Assembly (NCBI GenBank): GCA_964515555.1
Contig: CAZEVY010000007.1
Coordinates: 38,388 to 102,387, forward strand
DNA: 64,000 nucleotides
Source of the DNA: CAZEVY01 sp964515555
GTDB taxonomy: Bacteria; Acidobacteriota; Terriglobia; Bryobacterales; Bryobacteraceae
Reading direction: 5' to 3'
The notes beneath the pieces are model-generated. The model was not told where the DNA came from, ran no database searches, and saw nothing but the letters and a program-made list of their open reading frames with translations. Position 1 is the first letter of the stretch. Each line of letters opens with the position of its first letter. This document shows positions 52,432 to 60,792 of this stretch, in pieces. Both the position numbers and the translations under genes were made by a program.

Positions 52432-54404
52432 TTACTTCCCTGGCGCCCCTGCTCCATTCCGAGGGTGCGATCCTTGCGCCTTGGCATTGGCGGCTCTCCG
52501 GCGTTCTCCTGGCGATGTACCTAGCCCTCGCCGGTTTGACGGCGGCGGCGCTCGGCTTCGTATTCTCGCCATTCCGCACCGCGGACGGCGAGGATCGAAT
52601 CGCCGCGGCGGCCGCGCTAGTGGTGATCTCGCTGTTTACGATGAGTGCGCTGGCGGGCGGCGAGATCGGCCGCTCGGTCTACCCGGCCTTGGCGGTCGCG
52701 GCGGCGCAATCGGTCGCGTTAACAGCGGCGCTTGTACGCCCCGGAACGGTTCGGCTTCGATGGCTCTCGAATCCGTGGTTCGGATCGGTCGTATTGCTGG
52801 GACCGCTCTGGCTGAATTTCGGCCTGCTGGCGCGTTCGGAGTGGCCCATCAAAGCAGCCGCTGACGCGCTGCTGATAGCGCTGGCGGCGGGGGCAGCCGC
52901 GCGCGCGCCATCCTTTCGGCCACGAACCATCCTCGCACTGACCGCAGGCGCGTCGCTCGCGTGCGCAGGATTGGCGTTCTGGCTCGGCTCCCAATCTCTG
53001 CCATGGCCCGCCGTTTCCTCCGTCGGCCGATCGGAGTCTCCCGACGTGATTCTGATCGTCCAGGACACGGTACGCGCCGATCACCTCTCCGTGTATGGCT
53101 ATCCCCGAAAGACGACGCCCGTTCTGGAGAGCGTCGCCGCACGGGCGACGCTTTTCCGCCGCTGCATGAGCACCTCCGACTTTACGTTGCCCAGCCATGC
53201 CTCGATGTTTACCGGCCTGTACCCCAGTTGGCACGGCGCCCATAGCGGCAGCGGGAGGCCCGCGCCCCTGTCCGGCCACTTCGTCACGATCGCCGAGGCA
53301 TTGGCCGCACGGGGCTATCGAACGGCGGGAGTTTCGGCGAACCATGCCTTCTTCGGCCGCGAATTCGGCTTGGACCAGGGCTTCCAGTTCATGGACGCCC
53401 GCCGGCCGCTGCCCGTCTTGCCTCGGTTTCCGGCCATTCGCCGCCTCTTGCGCCGGATCCTGAACCGTGTGGTTTCGACGAACGAATTCGATCTCCAGCA
53501 TCGGCGGGCCGACGAGGTCAACACGGCCGTCATGCGCGTGATGGCATCGCTGACCGCGGGCGCTCCAAACCGGGCGCCGTTTTTCCTGTTCGTGAACTAC
53601 ATGGACGCGCACGCCCCCTACGGCCCGCCGGCGCCGTTCGACAGCCTGTTTCCCGGAAGGGCCCGCTCTTGGACGCGCCTCGAAAACGACCGCGCGTTAG
53701 CAGAGATCAATCGCACGGGCCGTCCGGCGACCGCCGAGGAACTTCGGTGCCAGACTGCGCTCTACGACGGCGGAGTCGCCCATACCGACGCCCGAATCGG
53801 CGAGTTGGTGGCGCATCTGAAGCGCCTCGGCGTTTATGAAAGTTCGCTGATCGTGTTCACCTCGGACCACGGCGAAGGCTTCGGAGAGCGAGGCCTCGGG
53901 GAGCACGCGGGCGTCTCCGTCTATCAGGAACTGGTCCATGTGCCGCTGATCGTGAAGTTTCCCTGGCAGTCGCGCGGGAAGGCCGTCGACACCGCCGTGA
54001 GCGTCGCCGACATCGCCCCGACGGTACTGCGGCACGCGGGCGCGCCCATTTTACGCCGAAGGCACGGCGTCGATCTGGACCAGAGCGCCCGGGGCGAGCC
54101 TCGCGGTGCGGTATTTGCGGAGTCCTACCCCTTCAGCCGGCCGGGGGCGCGGTTCCGCCGCGTGGAGCGCGCCGTGGTGGACCGGGATTGGAAATACATA
54201 ACATCCACCATCGGCAAGCGGGAACTCTACAACCTGGCACTCGACCCACGGGAACGGACGAACCGGTATCGCCCGGGCCACGCCGAAGCCGGAGCCCTGA
54301 CGGAAAGAATCAACGCACTCGTTCGAGACGCGCCAGTCTTCAGACGAAGGCAGTTGTCGCCCGAGACGCTGGAGAGTTTGCGATCGCTCGGTTACGTCCA
54401 ATAA
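52326..54404 (+). CDS. Membrane-bound alkaline-phosphatase-superfamily enzyme, paralogue 1 (Thr nucleophile)
   Basis: A 692-residue protein with about seven N-terminal membrane helices (20-240) and a catalytic domain: DVILIVQDTVRADHLSVYGY, nucleophile T287 (TSDFTLPSHASMFTGLYPSW), DAHAPYGPP, VFTSDHGEGFGERGLGEHAG, and a final LSPETLESLRSLGYVQ. The formylglycine Cys is absent, so phosphotransfer or phosphate ester cleavage is likely, like the LtaS/EptA architecture. I start at ATG 52326: GGAG lies 7 bases ahead and the two paralogues then have equal length. The ATG at 52275 would overlap the permease start. Confidence 0.85.
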   Translation: MLAFDLEPTSATRRFEPVIARCAYVWAAYAVVEFLVTSLAPLLHSEGAILAPWHWRLSGVLLAMYLALAGLTAAALGFVFSPFRTADGEDRIAAAAALVVISLFTMSALAGGEIGRSVYPALAVAAAQSVALTAALVRPGTVRLRWLSNPWFGSVVLLGPLWLNFGLLARSEWPIKAAADALLIALAAGAAARAPSFRPRTILALTAGASLACAGLAFWLGSQSLPWPAVSSVGRSESPDVILIVQDTVRADHLSVYGYPRKTTPVLESVAARATLFRRCMSTSDFTLPSHASMFTGLYPSWHGAHSGSGRPAPLSGHFVTIAEALAARGYRTAGVSANHAFFGREFGLDQGFQFMDARRPLPVLPRFPAIRRLLRRILNRVVSTNEFDLQHRRADEVNTAVMRVMASLTAGAPNRAPFFLFVNYMDAHAPYGPPAPFDSLFPGRARSWTRLENDRALAEINRTGRPATAEELRCQTALYDGGVAHTDARIGELVAHLKRLGVYESSLIVFTSDHGEGFGERGLGEHAGVSVYQELVHVPLIVKFPWQSRGKAVDTAVSVADIAPTVLRHAGAPILRRRHGVDLDQSARGEPRGAVFAESYPFSRPGARFRRVERAVVDRDWKYITSTIGKRELYNLALDPRERTNRYRPGHAEAGALTERINALVRDAPVFRRRQLSPETLESLRSLGYVQ

Positions 54405-54545
54405 CGCCGGCGGCCGCCCACCGGCGCGGGCGAACCTAGGAATGCCGCTCAATCGGCCGGACTCGTCCGTTTTTGCGAGATCGGCACTGCGGGTCGCCGA
54501 TCGCAGTCGGAGCGTGAGGCTGGCGAATCGCCTGTTTATCGCCAG

Positions 54546-54676
54546 GAACGCGCCGCCGTGGAGCCGGAGAATGTTAGCATTCGATTTGGAGCCAACTTCG
54601 GCGACTCGGCGATTCGAGCCGGTTATCGCACGTTGCGCTTACGTCTGGGCGGCATACGCCGTCGTCGAGTTCCTCG
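54546..54676 (+). repeat. 131-bp direct repeat, copy 2
   Basis: Identical to 52301-52431 over all 131 bases, again placed over GGAG (54560-54563), the ATG at 54571 and the first helix-coding bases. The spacing of the two copies is 2245 bases, one gene length. Confidence 0.97.
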
Positions 54677-56661
54677 CGGTCTCCCTGTCACCGCTTCTCT
54701 TCCTCCCGGACTCGATGCTCGCGATCTGGCACTGGCGTATCTCCGGCATTCTCGTGCTTCTGTACGCCGCTCTCGCCGTCGTGACCGCGTTGCCGATCGG
54801 ACTGGCGCTTGCGCGATCGAGTATTGGCTATAGGGAGGATCGCCTTCGCGCGGCCGCCGCCCTCGCCATCGCCGCGCTGTTCACGATCAGTCCACCCTCG
54901 ACCGGCGCGATTCGTCTGGGATCCTACGTTTCCCTGGCTGCGTCGGCGGCCTTGTCGATCGTGCTGGCAGCGATTCTGGCGCGCCCTTCGTTGGCCCAGC
55001 GCGCTCCGTGGCTCACGAATCCATGGTTTGTCTCGATCGCCGCGGTCGGGCCGCAGTGGTTGAACCTGGGCCCGCTTCGCGACGTTCCGACGCCGATGAG
55101 GCTGGCCGCGGGCGCGTTACTGGTAGCGCTGGCGGCGCTGGCGGCAGCCAAGTCCCCGCCGTTACGGTTCCCGGCGCGCTTCGCCCTGACCGGTGGAATC
55201 ACCATCGTCTCCGCCGGGCTGGCTTTCTGGCTGGGATCGAGACCTGTACCCTTGCAGGACATAACTCCGGCCGGCCAAGCGCAACGATCGCCCGACGTGA
55301 TCCTGATCGTGATGGACACGGTGCGCGCCGACCATCTCTCGGTCTACGGGTATCCGCGCAAGACGACGCCCTTCCTCGAGCGATTCGCCGAGAGCGCGAT
55401 CCTCTATCGCCGCTGCATCAGCGCGTCGGACTTCAGTCTGCCCAGTCATGCCTCCATGTTTACCGGCCTGTACCCGAGCTGGCACGGCGCCCACAGCGAT
55501 GAGTCGGGAATGCGGCCCCTGGCGGATGGTTTCATCACCATCGCCGAAGACCTCTCCGCACGTGGATACCGCACCATGGGGGTGTCGGCGAATCACGCCT
55601 TCCTGGGACCGCAGTTCGGCCTGGACCAGGGTTTCCAGATAATGGACGCCCGTCAGGTTCTGCCGGTGTCGCCGTTCTTTCCCGCAGTGCGCAACCTGCT
55701 GCGCTCTCTGCTCAATCGGGCGGCCTCGACGATCGAGTTCCACCTGGTATATCGGCGTGCCGACGAAATCAACGCGGCCGCCTTTCGAATGCTCGATTGG
55801 GCGGAACGCGCGGGGAGGCGGGCGCCGTTCTTCCTGTTCCTGAACTACATGGACGCTCACGCTCCCCATGGCCCACCGCCACCGTTCGACCGGATGTTTC
55901 CCGGACGCATTCCCCATTGGACGCACCAAGACAGCGACCGGATAATCGATGAGGTTCTCCGCACGGGCCGTTCGGCGACCCAGGATGAGCTACACCACCA
56001 GAGCGCCCTCTACGATGGCGCCATCGCCCACACCGACGCGCGCATCGGGGAGTTGATCGGCGAGCTCAAACGGCGGGGCCGGTACGACGACTCTCTGATC
56101 GTTGTCACATCGGACCATGGAGAGGCATTCGGAGAGCGGGGTCTCGTCGAGCACGGCGGTGTCTCGGTCTACCAGGAGGAGGTCCACGTGCCGCTGATCG
56201 TGAAGTTTCCCGGGGCGCAGCGACAGCAGGTGGTGGAGGCCGCGGTGAGCCTGGTCGACGTGGCCCCGACGGTTCTAGAGGCGGCCGGCGCGCCGATTCC
56301 GCCGCGGATGCACGGAGTCAGCCTGCGACAGACGGCTCGAGGGAATGCTCGGGGCGCGGTGTTTTCGGAGTCGCACGCCACGCCGATGCTGAGCCCGCTC
56401 GCCGCGAGGTTCCGGCGCCTGGAACGCTCCGTCGTCGATGGTTCGGCGAAGTTCATCACTTCCACCACCGGCAAGCGCGAGCTCTACAACCTGGATCTCG
56501 ACCCGGGCGAAAAGACGAACTTGTACCGCCCTGATCAAGCCGCCACCCGGGAGCTTGCCGCGAAGATCGATCGAATCCTGAAGGGCGCCCCGAAGTTCGA
56601 CCGGAAGGGGCTGCCGCCGGACGCCCTGGAGCGCCTGCGCTCGCTGGGCTACGTGCAGTAG
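54571..56661 (+). CDS. Membrane-bound alkaline-phosphatase-superfamily enzyme, paralogue 2 (Ser nucleophile)
   Basis: A 696-residue tandem paralogue of the preceding gene with the same layout: about seven membrane helices, then DVILIVMDTVRADHLSVYGY, nucleophile region with S289 (SASDFSLPSHASMFTGLYPS), NYMDAHAPHGPPPPFDRMF and VTSDHGEAFGERGLVEHGGV. It differs at the nucleophile (Ser for Thr). The first 35 residues are identical, the rest clearly diverged. ATG 54571 is favoured over 54442 by the GGAG spacing and the common length. It may act on a lipid or glycan phosphate in the periplasm; the reaction is inferred. Confidence 0.85.
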   Translation: MLAFDLEPTSATRRFEPVIARCAYVWAAYAVVEFLAVSLSPLLFLPDSMLAIWHWRISGILVLLYAALAVVTALPIGLALARSSIGYREDRLRAAAALAIAALFTISPPSTGAIRLGSYVSLAASAALSIVLAAILARPSLAQRAPWLTNPWFVSIAAVGPQWLNLGPLRDVPTPMRLAAGALLVALAALAAAKSPPLRFPARFALTGGITIVSAGLAFWLGSRPVPLQDITPAGQAQRSPDVILIVMDTVRADHLSVYGYPRKTTPFLERFAESAILYRRCISASDFSLPSHASMFTGLYPSWHGAHSDESGMRPLADGFITIAEDLSARGYRTMGVSANHAFLGPQFGLDQGFQIMDARQVLPVSPFFPAVRNLLRSLLNRAASTIEFHLVYRRADEINAAAFRMLDWAERAGRRAPFFLFLNYMDAHAPHGPPPPFDRMFPGRIPHWTHQDSDRIIDEVLRTGRSATQDELHHQSALYDGAIAHTDARIGELIGELKRRGRYDDSLIVVTSDHGEAFGERGLVEHGGVSVYQEEVHVPLIVKFPGAQRQQVVEAAVSLVDVAPTVLEAAGAPIPPRMHGVSLRQTARGNARGAVFSESHATPMLSPLAARFRRLERSVVDGSAKFITSTTGKRELYNLDLDPGEKTNLYRPDQAATRELAAKIDRILKGAPKFDRKGLPPDALERLRSLGYVQ

Positions 56662-56716
56662 CCGCGCTTCGCGGTGCTATCCTGGGTATCAACCCCGCTT
56701 CACCGCCGATTTTCTT

Positions 56717-58867
56717 ATGCGTGAACTCCGCTACCAGACTCGCCGCGGTATCGCCGTTACCCGGGTCGCGTCGCGGCGGGCGTACAAGCGCGGCGTGCGC
56801 GACCTGCTCGATCAGCTCGACCGCAAGCGCGGCTTCTATCTTTCGTCCGGGTACGAGTACCCGGGACGATACTCGCGCTGGGACATCGCCTCGCTGGCGC
56901 CGCCGCTGGAGATCGTCTCGCGCGGCCGGCGCGTCGACTTCCGGCCGCTGAATCTGCGCGGCGAGATGCTGGCGCGGATGCTGTACGCGGTGCTCGAATC
57001 GCATCCGCACTGGGAGCGCTTCGAGATGCGGGGAACGACCGCCAGCGGCCTGCTGAAGCCGCTGCCCGAGCTGTTTCCCGAAGAGGAGCGCAGCCGGCAG
57101 CCCTCGGTGTTCTCGATCCTGCGCGCGCTGATCGACGAGTTCCGGCACAAAGACGACAATCGGCTGGCTCTGGTCGGCGCCTTCGGCTTCGATCTGCTGT
57201 TCCAGTTCGACCCGATCGCGCTGCGTCTCCCGCGCGACGATCGCAAGGATCTGCACCTGTTCTTTTGCGACGACATCTGGTTCGTCGACCGCAAGAAAGA
57301 GCTGATCGAGCGCTACCAGTACGACTTCGACTACGACGACATTTCGACGCTCGCCCTGGCGCGCGGCGCCGCGGAGCTTCCGGCTCCCGGCGACTCGGGC
57401 GAACCCGGCGACATCGTCTCCGATCACACGCCTGAGGAGTACATGGCCAACGTCGAGCGCGTGCGCGCGGGCATGCGCCAGGGCGACTACTACGAGGTCG
57501 TGCTGCGGCAGACGTTCCGCGCGCCGTACGCGGGCAGTGCGGCGGCTCTCTTCCGACGCATCCAGAAGGCCAGCCCAAGCCCTTACGAGTTTCTCCTGCA
57601 ACTCGGCGACGAGCAGTTGATCGGCGCTTCGCCGGAGATGTTCGTGCGCGTGGAGGGCGCGCGCGTCGAGACCTGCCCGATCTCGGGCACCGCGCGCCGC
57701 ACGGGCGACCCCATGCGCGACGCCGAGAACATCCGCGAGCTGCTCAATTCGATTAAAGAGGAATCCGAGCTGACGATGTGCACCGACGTCGACCGCAACG
57801 ACAAGTCGCGCGTCTCGGTTCCGGGGTCGGTGCGCGTGATCGGCAGGCGGCTGATCGAATCTTACGCGGGACTGTTCCACACGGTCGACCACGTCGAGAG
57901 CACGCTGGCGCCGGGCTTCGACGCGCTGGACGCGTTTCTGACGCACATGTGGGCGGTGACGGTGATCGGCGCGCCCAAGCGCGCGGCCGCGCAGGCGGTC
58001 GAGAATCTCGAGAAGAGCGCGCGGGGCTGGTACGGCGGCGCGATCGGCATGATCTCGCTGAACGGCGACCTCAATACCGGAATTCTGATCCGCACGGTGC
58101 ACCTGCGCGACGGCGTCGCCGAGTTCCCGGTGGGCGCGACCATTCTCTACGACTCCGTTCCGGCTAACGAGGAGATGGAAACGCGCATCAAGGCCACCGG
58201 GTTCTTCCGCGCGATTCGCGGCGAGAGCGAGAAGGCGGCTGCGCGGAGGCCGTCGGAAGCGGGGCGCGGTCTGAAACTGCTGCTGGTCGACAACGACGAT
58301 TGCTTTATTCACACGCTGGCCAACTACGCGCGGCAGACGGGCGCCGAGGTGGTGACGTATCGCGCCGGCTTTCCGCTCGAGCTGATCGAGCGCGAGTCGC
58401 CGAACGTCATCCTGATCTCGCCCGGACCGGGCCGTCCGAGCGACTTCGGCGTGCCCGACCTGGTGCGGCACGCGGCGCGCCTGGGCGTGCCGGTGTTCGG
58501 GGTGTGTCTGGGATTGCAGGGAATCGTCGAGGCGTTCGGCGGCGAACTGGGCGTGCTCGACTACCCGATGCACGGCAAACCGTCTTTGGTCACACATACC
58601 GGCCGCGGGGTTTTTGAGGGATTGCCGGAGCAATTTCGCGTGGGGCGGTACCACTCGCTCTATGCGATCCGCGAGAAGTTGCCGGTCACCCTGGAGGTTA
58701 CGGCCGAGTCGGACGACGGCGTGATCATGGGAGTCCGCCACCGCGACCTGCCGATCGAAGCCGTGCAGTTTCATCCCGAGTCGATGCTGACGCTGGAGGG
58801 CGAGTGCGGTCTCCGGCTGATGGAGAACATGATCCGGCAGCACGCGCGGGCGGGTGTCGCGCGGTGA
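56717..58867 (+). CDS. trpEG: Fused anthranilate synthase (TrpE-TrpG)
   Basis: A 716-residue fusion. Residues 1-500 are the chorismate-binding TrpE part (FYLSSGYEYPGRYSRWDIAS, then CPISGTARRTGDPMRDAENI and TMCTDVDRNDKSRVSVPGS). Residues about 520-716 are the class I glutamine amidotransferase (LLLVDNDDCFIHTLANYARQ, nucleophile Cys in FGVCLGLQGIV, His-Glu in QFHPES). It turns chorismate and glutamine into anthranilate, the first tryptophan step. The fused form is known from rhizobia and others. No other trp genes are adjacent and no leader peptide is visible in the 55-bp upstream space. Confidence 0.95.
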   Translation: MRELRYQTRRGIAVTRVASRRAYKRGVRDLLDQLDRKRGFYLSSGYEYPGRYSRWDIASLAPPLEIVSRGRRVDFRPLNLRGEMLARMLYAVLESHPHWERFEMRGTTASGLLKPLPELFPEEERSRQPSVFSILRALIDEFRHKDDNRLALVGAFGFDLLFQFDPIALRLPRDDRKDLHLFFCDDIWFVDRKKELIERYQYDFDYDDISTLALARGAAELPAPGDSGEPGDIVSDHTPEEYMANVERVRAGMRQGDYYEVVLRQTFRAPYAGSAAALFRRIQKASPSPYEFLLQLGDEQLIGASPEMFVRVEGARVETCPISGTARRTGDPMRDAENIRELLNSIKEESELTMCTDVDRNDKSRVSVPGSVRVIGRRLIESYAGLFHTVDHVESTLAPGFDALDAFLTHMWAVTVIGAPKRAAAQAVENLEKSARGWYGGAIGMISLNGDLNTGILIRTVHLRDGVAEFPVGATILYDSVPANEEMETRIKATGFFRAIRGESEKAAARRPSEAGRGLKLLLVDNDDCFIHTLANYARQTGAEVVTYRAGFPLELIERESPNVILISPGPGRPSDFGVPDLVRHAARLGVPVFGVCLGLQGIVEAFGGELGVLDYPMHGKPSLVTHTGRGVFEGLPEQFRVGRYHSLYAIREKLPVTLEVTAESDDGVIMGVRHRDLPIEAVQFHPESMLTLEGECGLRLMENMIRQHARAGVAR

Positions 58868-59220
58868 GCCGGGCGCGCGCCGGAGCGCTGGCGTTCCTGC
58901 CGGCCGCGGTGGTCGCCTGCGTGTTCACGATCGATTTCTGCAACCTGGTGTACCGGTGCGGATGCCGTCCCCTGTGGGCGGGTGCGGCAGCGCACTGCAA
59001 CATTCACACGGCGGGGGTGAAGCACTGCCCGTGGTGCGAGATCGGCAACGAGGGCTTCGCCGCGATCGGTCTGACGATTCTGGCGACGCAGGCGGCGGCC
59101 GCGTTTCTTCCAGTGACGTGGTCGTGGAGGTTTCGCTTGTTGGCCGCCCTGACGGCGTTTCCCGCGTCGGGGCTGGTGGCGGCCTTAGTCGTCGGACTGG
59201 CGAAAGGGTACTGGTACTAA
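58864..59220 (+). CDS. Cys-rich small membrane protein
   Basis: A 118-residue protein starting at GTG 58864, overlapping the trpEG stop (GTGA). Three hydrophobic helices are at about 7-28, 55-75 and 86-112. Between the first two lies a Cys/His-rich loop: YRCGCRPLWAGAAAHCNIH and KHCPWCEIG, with an apparent metal-binding or redox CPWC pair. I recognise no named family. Coupling to trpEG does not by itself indicate tryptophan metabolism. A metal or thiol-redox role is a guess from the Cys pattern. Confidence 0.65.
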   Translation: MSRARAGALAFLPAAVVACVFTIDFCNLVYRCGCRPLWAGAAAHCNIHTAGVKHCPWCEIGNEGFAAIGLTILATQAAAAFLPVTWSWRFRLLAALTAFPASGLVAALVVGLAKGYWY

Positions 59221-59310
59221 GACGGTCTTTCTCCTATTATCTAATGGCGTTTACCAGTACCATCCCCTCTTGTGCGCCGATGAGCGGGGCCGCATACTGG
59301 AAACAAGCTC

Positions 59311-59418
59311 ATGGACGATATCCTCTTCATTCTCCTGTTGGCGCTTTTCCTTTTCACCGCGATCCAGTTGATGGACGACGGCGACGGCGGCGGCCGCCGC
59401 TCGCGCATCCCCGCGTAG
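59311..59418 (+). CDS. Small single-helix membrane peptide, 35 residues
   Basis: ATG 59311 to TAG 59418. It has an acidic start, one hydrophobic helix (ILFILLLALFLFTAIQL), then DDGDGGGRRSR, with acidic, glycine and basic residues that would sit outside the helix. The ribosome site is weak. Its composition fits many bacterial small membrane proteins, but length makes chance possible. It lies in the gap between the Cys-rich membrane protein and hpnE. Confidence 0.45.
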   Translation: MDDILFILLLALFLFTAIQLMDDGDGGGRRSRIPA

Positions 59419-59461
59419 TTTTCCACCAGCCAGGCGTGGACGCGCCGCCACACAGAGACGC

Positions 59462-60775
59462 GTGCCCACGGTAGCTGTCGTCGGCGGAGGACTGGCCGGC
59501 ATGGCCGCCGCGGCCGCGCTCGGCGGCGCGGGATTCGACGTCGACATCTACGAATCGCGCCCCTACCTGGGTGGCCGCGCGACCTCGTTTCCGATCCCCG
59601 GCGGGGAAATCATCGACAATTGCCAGCATGCTCTGCTTCCTTCGTGCGTCAACCTACTCGACTTATACGGGCGGCTGGGCGCGCTAGGGGCGATCGCGTT
59701 CCACCCGGAAATCCCTTTTATCGAACCGGGCGGTCGCGTTTCGATATTAAGACCCGGTGTTTTCCCCGCGCCGTTACACTTTACAGGCTCTTTCTGGCGG
59801 GTGAAGTTTCTCGAAACACCAGATAAAATTGCGATTTCGCGCGCGCTCTTCGCCATACTTCGCGAGCACGGCTCCCGGCCCGGGCTGGCCTCGATCGCCA
59901 TGCTCGACTGGCTGCGCGAAAAACGGCAGACGCCGCGCGCCATCGGCCGCTTCTGGGGTCCGATTCTCGTGAGCGCCGTCAATGAGGAGCTCGACCGCAT
60001 GGCCGCTTGCCACGCTTTCCAGGTCATCCGGCTCGGTTTTCTCGCCCGCCGCGACGCTGCGCGCATAGGCCTTCCGACGGTCCCCCTGGCGCGGCTCTAC
60101 GATCCGTCGCGCTGGTCGCGAATCCCCGAAGTGCGCCTGCATCTCCGAAAGCCCGCGGAGCGGATCGTCGTGGACGGCGGCCGTGCGGCCGGAGTTCGAT
60201 TCGCCGGCGAAACCGCGGCCGCGGACTTTTGCATCGTGGCCACGCCGTTTGAGAAGCTCGGTGCGCTGGCGCCGGAGCTGGGGGCGGATTTCGCAGGCTG
60301 GGAGCATTCGCCTATCACGAGCATTCATCTCTGGTTCGATCGCCCGGTGACCGCCCGGCCCTTCGCCGCACTGCTTGACCGCACCATGCAGTGGTTCTTC
60401 AGCAGGGACGGCGGCCGCTGTATTCAGCTTGTCGTCAGCGCCTCTCGCGGGTTGCTCGAAACGCCGCGCGCCGAAGCCATCGAGCTGGCGCGGCGCGAGC
60501 TGAGCGAGTTCCTGCCGGCGTCCCGGGAGGCGAGCGTCGAGAAAGCTCACGTCGTCAAGGAAGTGCATGCGACCTTCAGCGCCGCACCCGGTATCGACGA
60601 GCGCCGGCCCGGCCCAACGACTGCGGTCGACGGACTCTTCCTCGCCGGCGACTGGACGCGCAGCGGATGGCCGGCCACGATGGAGGGCGCCGTCCGCAGC
60701 GGATACATGGCCGCCGAGGCCGTGGCGGCGGCGGCGGGCCGGCCAGCGCGTTTCCTGCTGCCGGATGTCGCCTGA
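59462..60775 (+). CDS. hpnE: Hydroxysqualene dehydroxylase
   Basis: A 437-residue FAD enzyme starting at GTG 59462. The dinucleotide motif VAVVGGGLAGMAAAAALGGA, GGRATSF, IIDNCQHALLPSCVNLLDLY and the C-terminal LAGDWTRSGWPATMEGAVRS match the hopanoid-cluster HpnE family. It reduces hydroxysqualene to squalene for hopanoid synthesis. HpnC/HpnD are not in the window. It is convergent with the J-domain gene, with 17 bp between them. Confidence 0.88.
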   Translation: MPTVAVVGGGLAGMAAAAALGGAGFDVDIYESRPYLGGRATSFPIPGGEIIDNCQHALLPSCVNLLDLYGRLGALGAIAFHPEIPFIEPGGRVSILRPGVFPAPLHFTGSFWRVKFLETPDKIAISRALFAILREHGSRPGLASIAMLDWLREKRQTPRAIGRFWGPILVSAVNEELDRMAACHAFQVIRLGFLARRDAARIGLPTVPLARLYDPSRWSRIPEVRLHLRKPAERIVVDGGRAAGVRFAGETAAADFCIVATPFEKLGALAPELGADFAGWEHSPITSIHLWFDRPVTARPFAALLDRTMQWFFSRDGGRCIQLVVSASRGLLETPRAEAIELARRELSEFLPASREASVEKAHVVKEVHATFSAAPGIDERRPGPTTAVDGLFLAGDWTRSGWPATMEGAVRSGYMAAEAVAAAAGRPARFLLPDVA

Positions 60776-60792
60776 CAGGCCGCGGATCGTTT

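Noticed and set aside
52301..54676. The 131-bp repeats as a transposon or integron end
   Set aside because: No transposase, no terminal inverted repeats and no target duplication were seen; the repeat includes coding start regions of paralogues.
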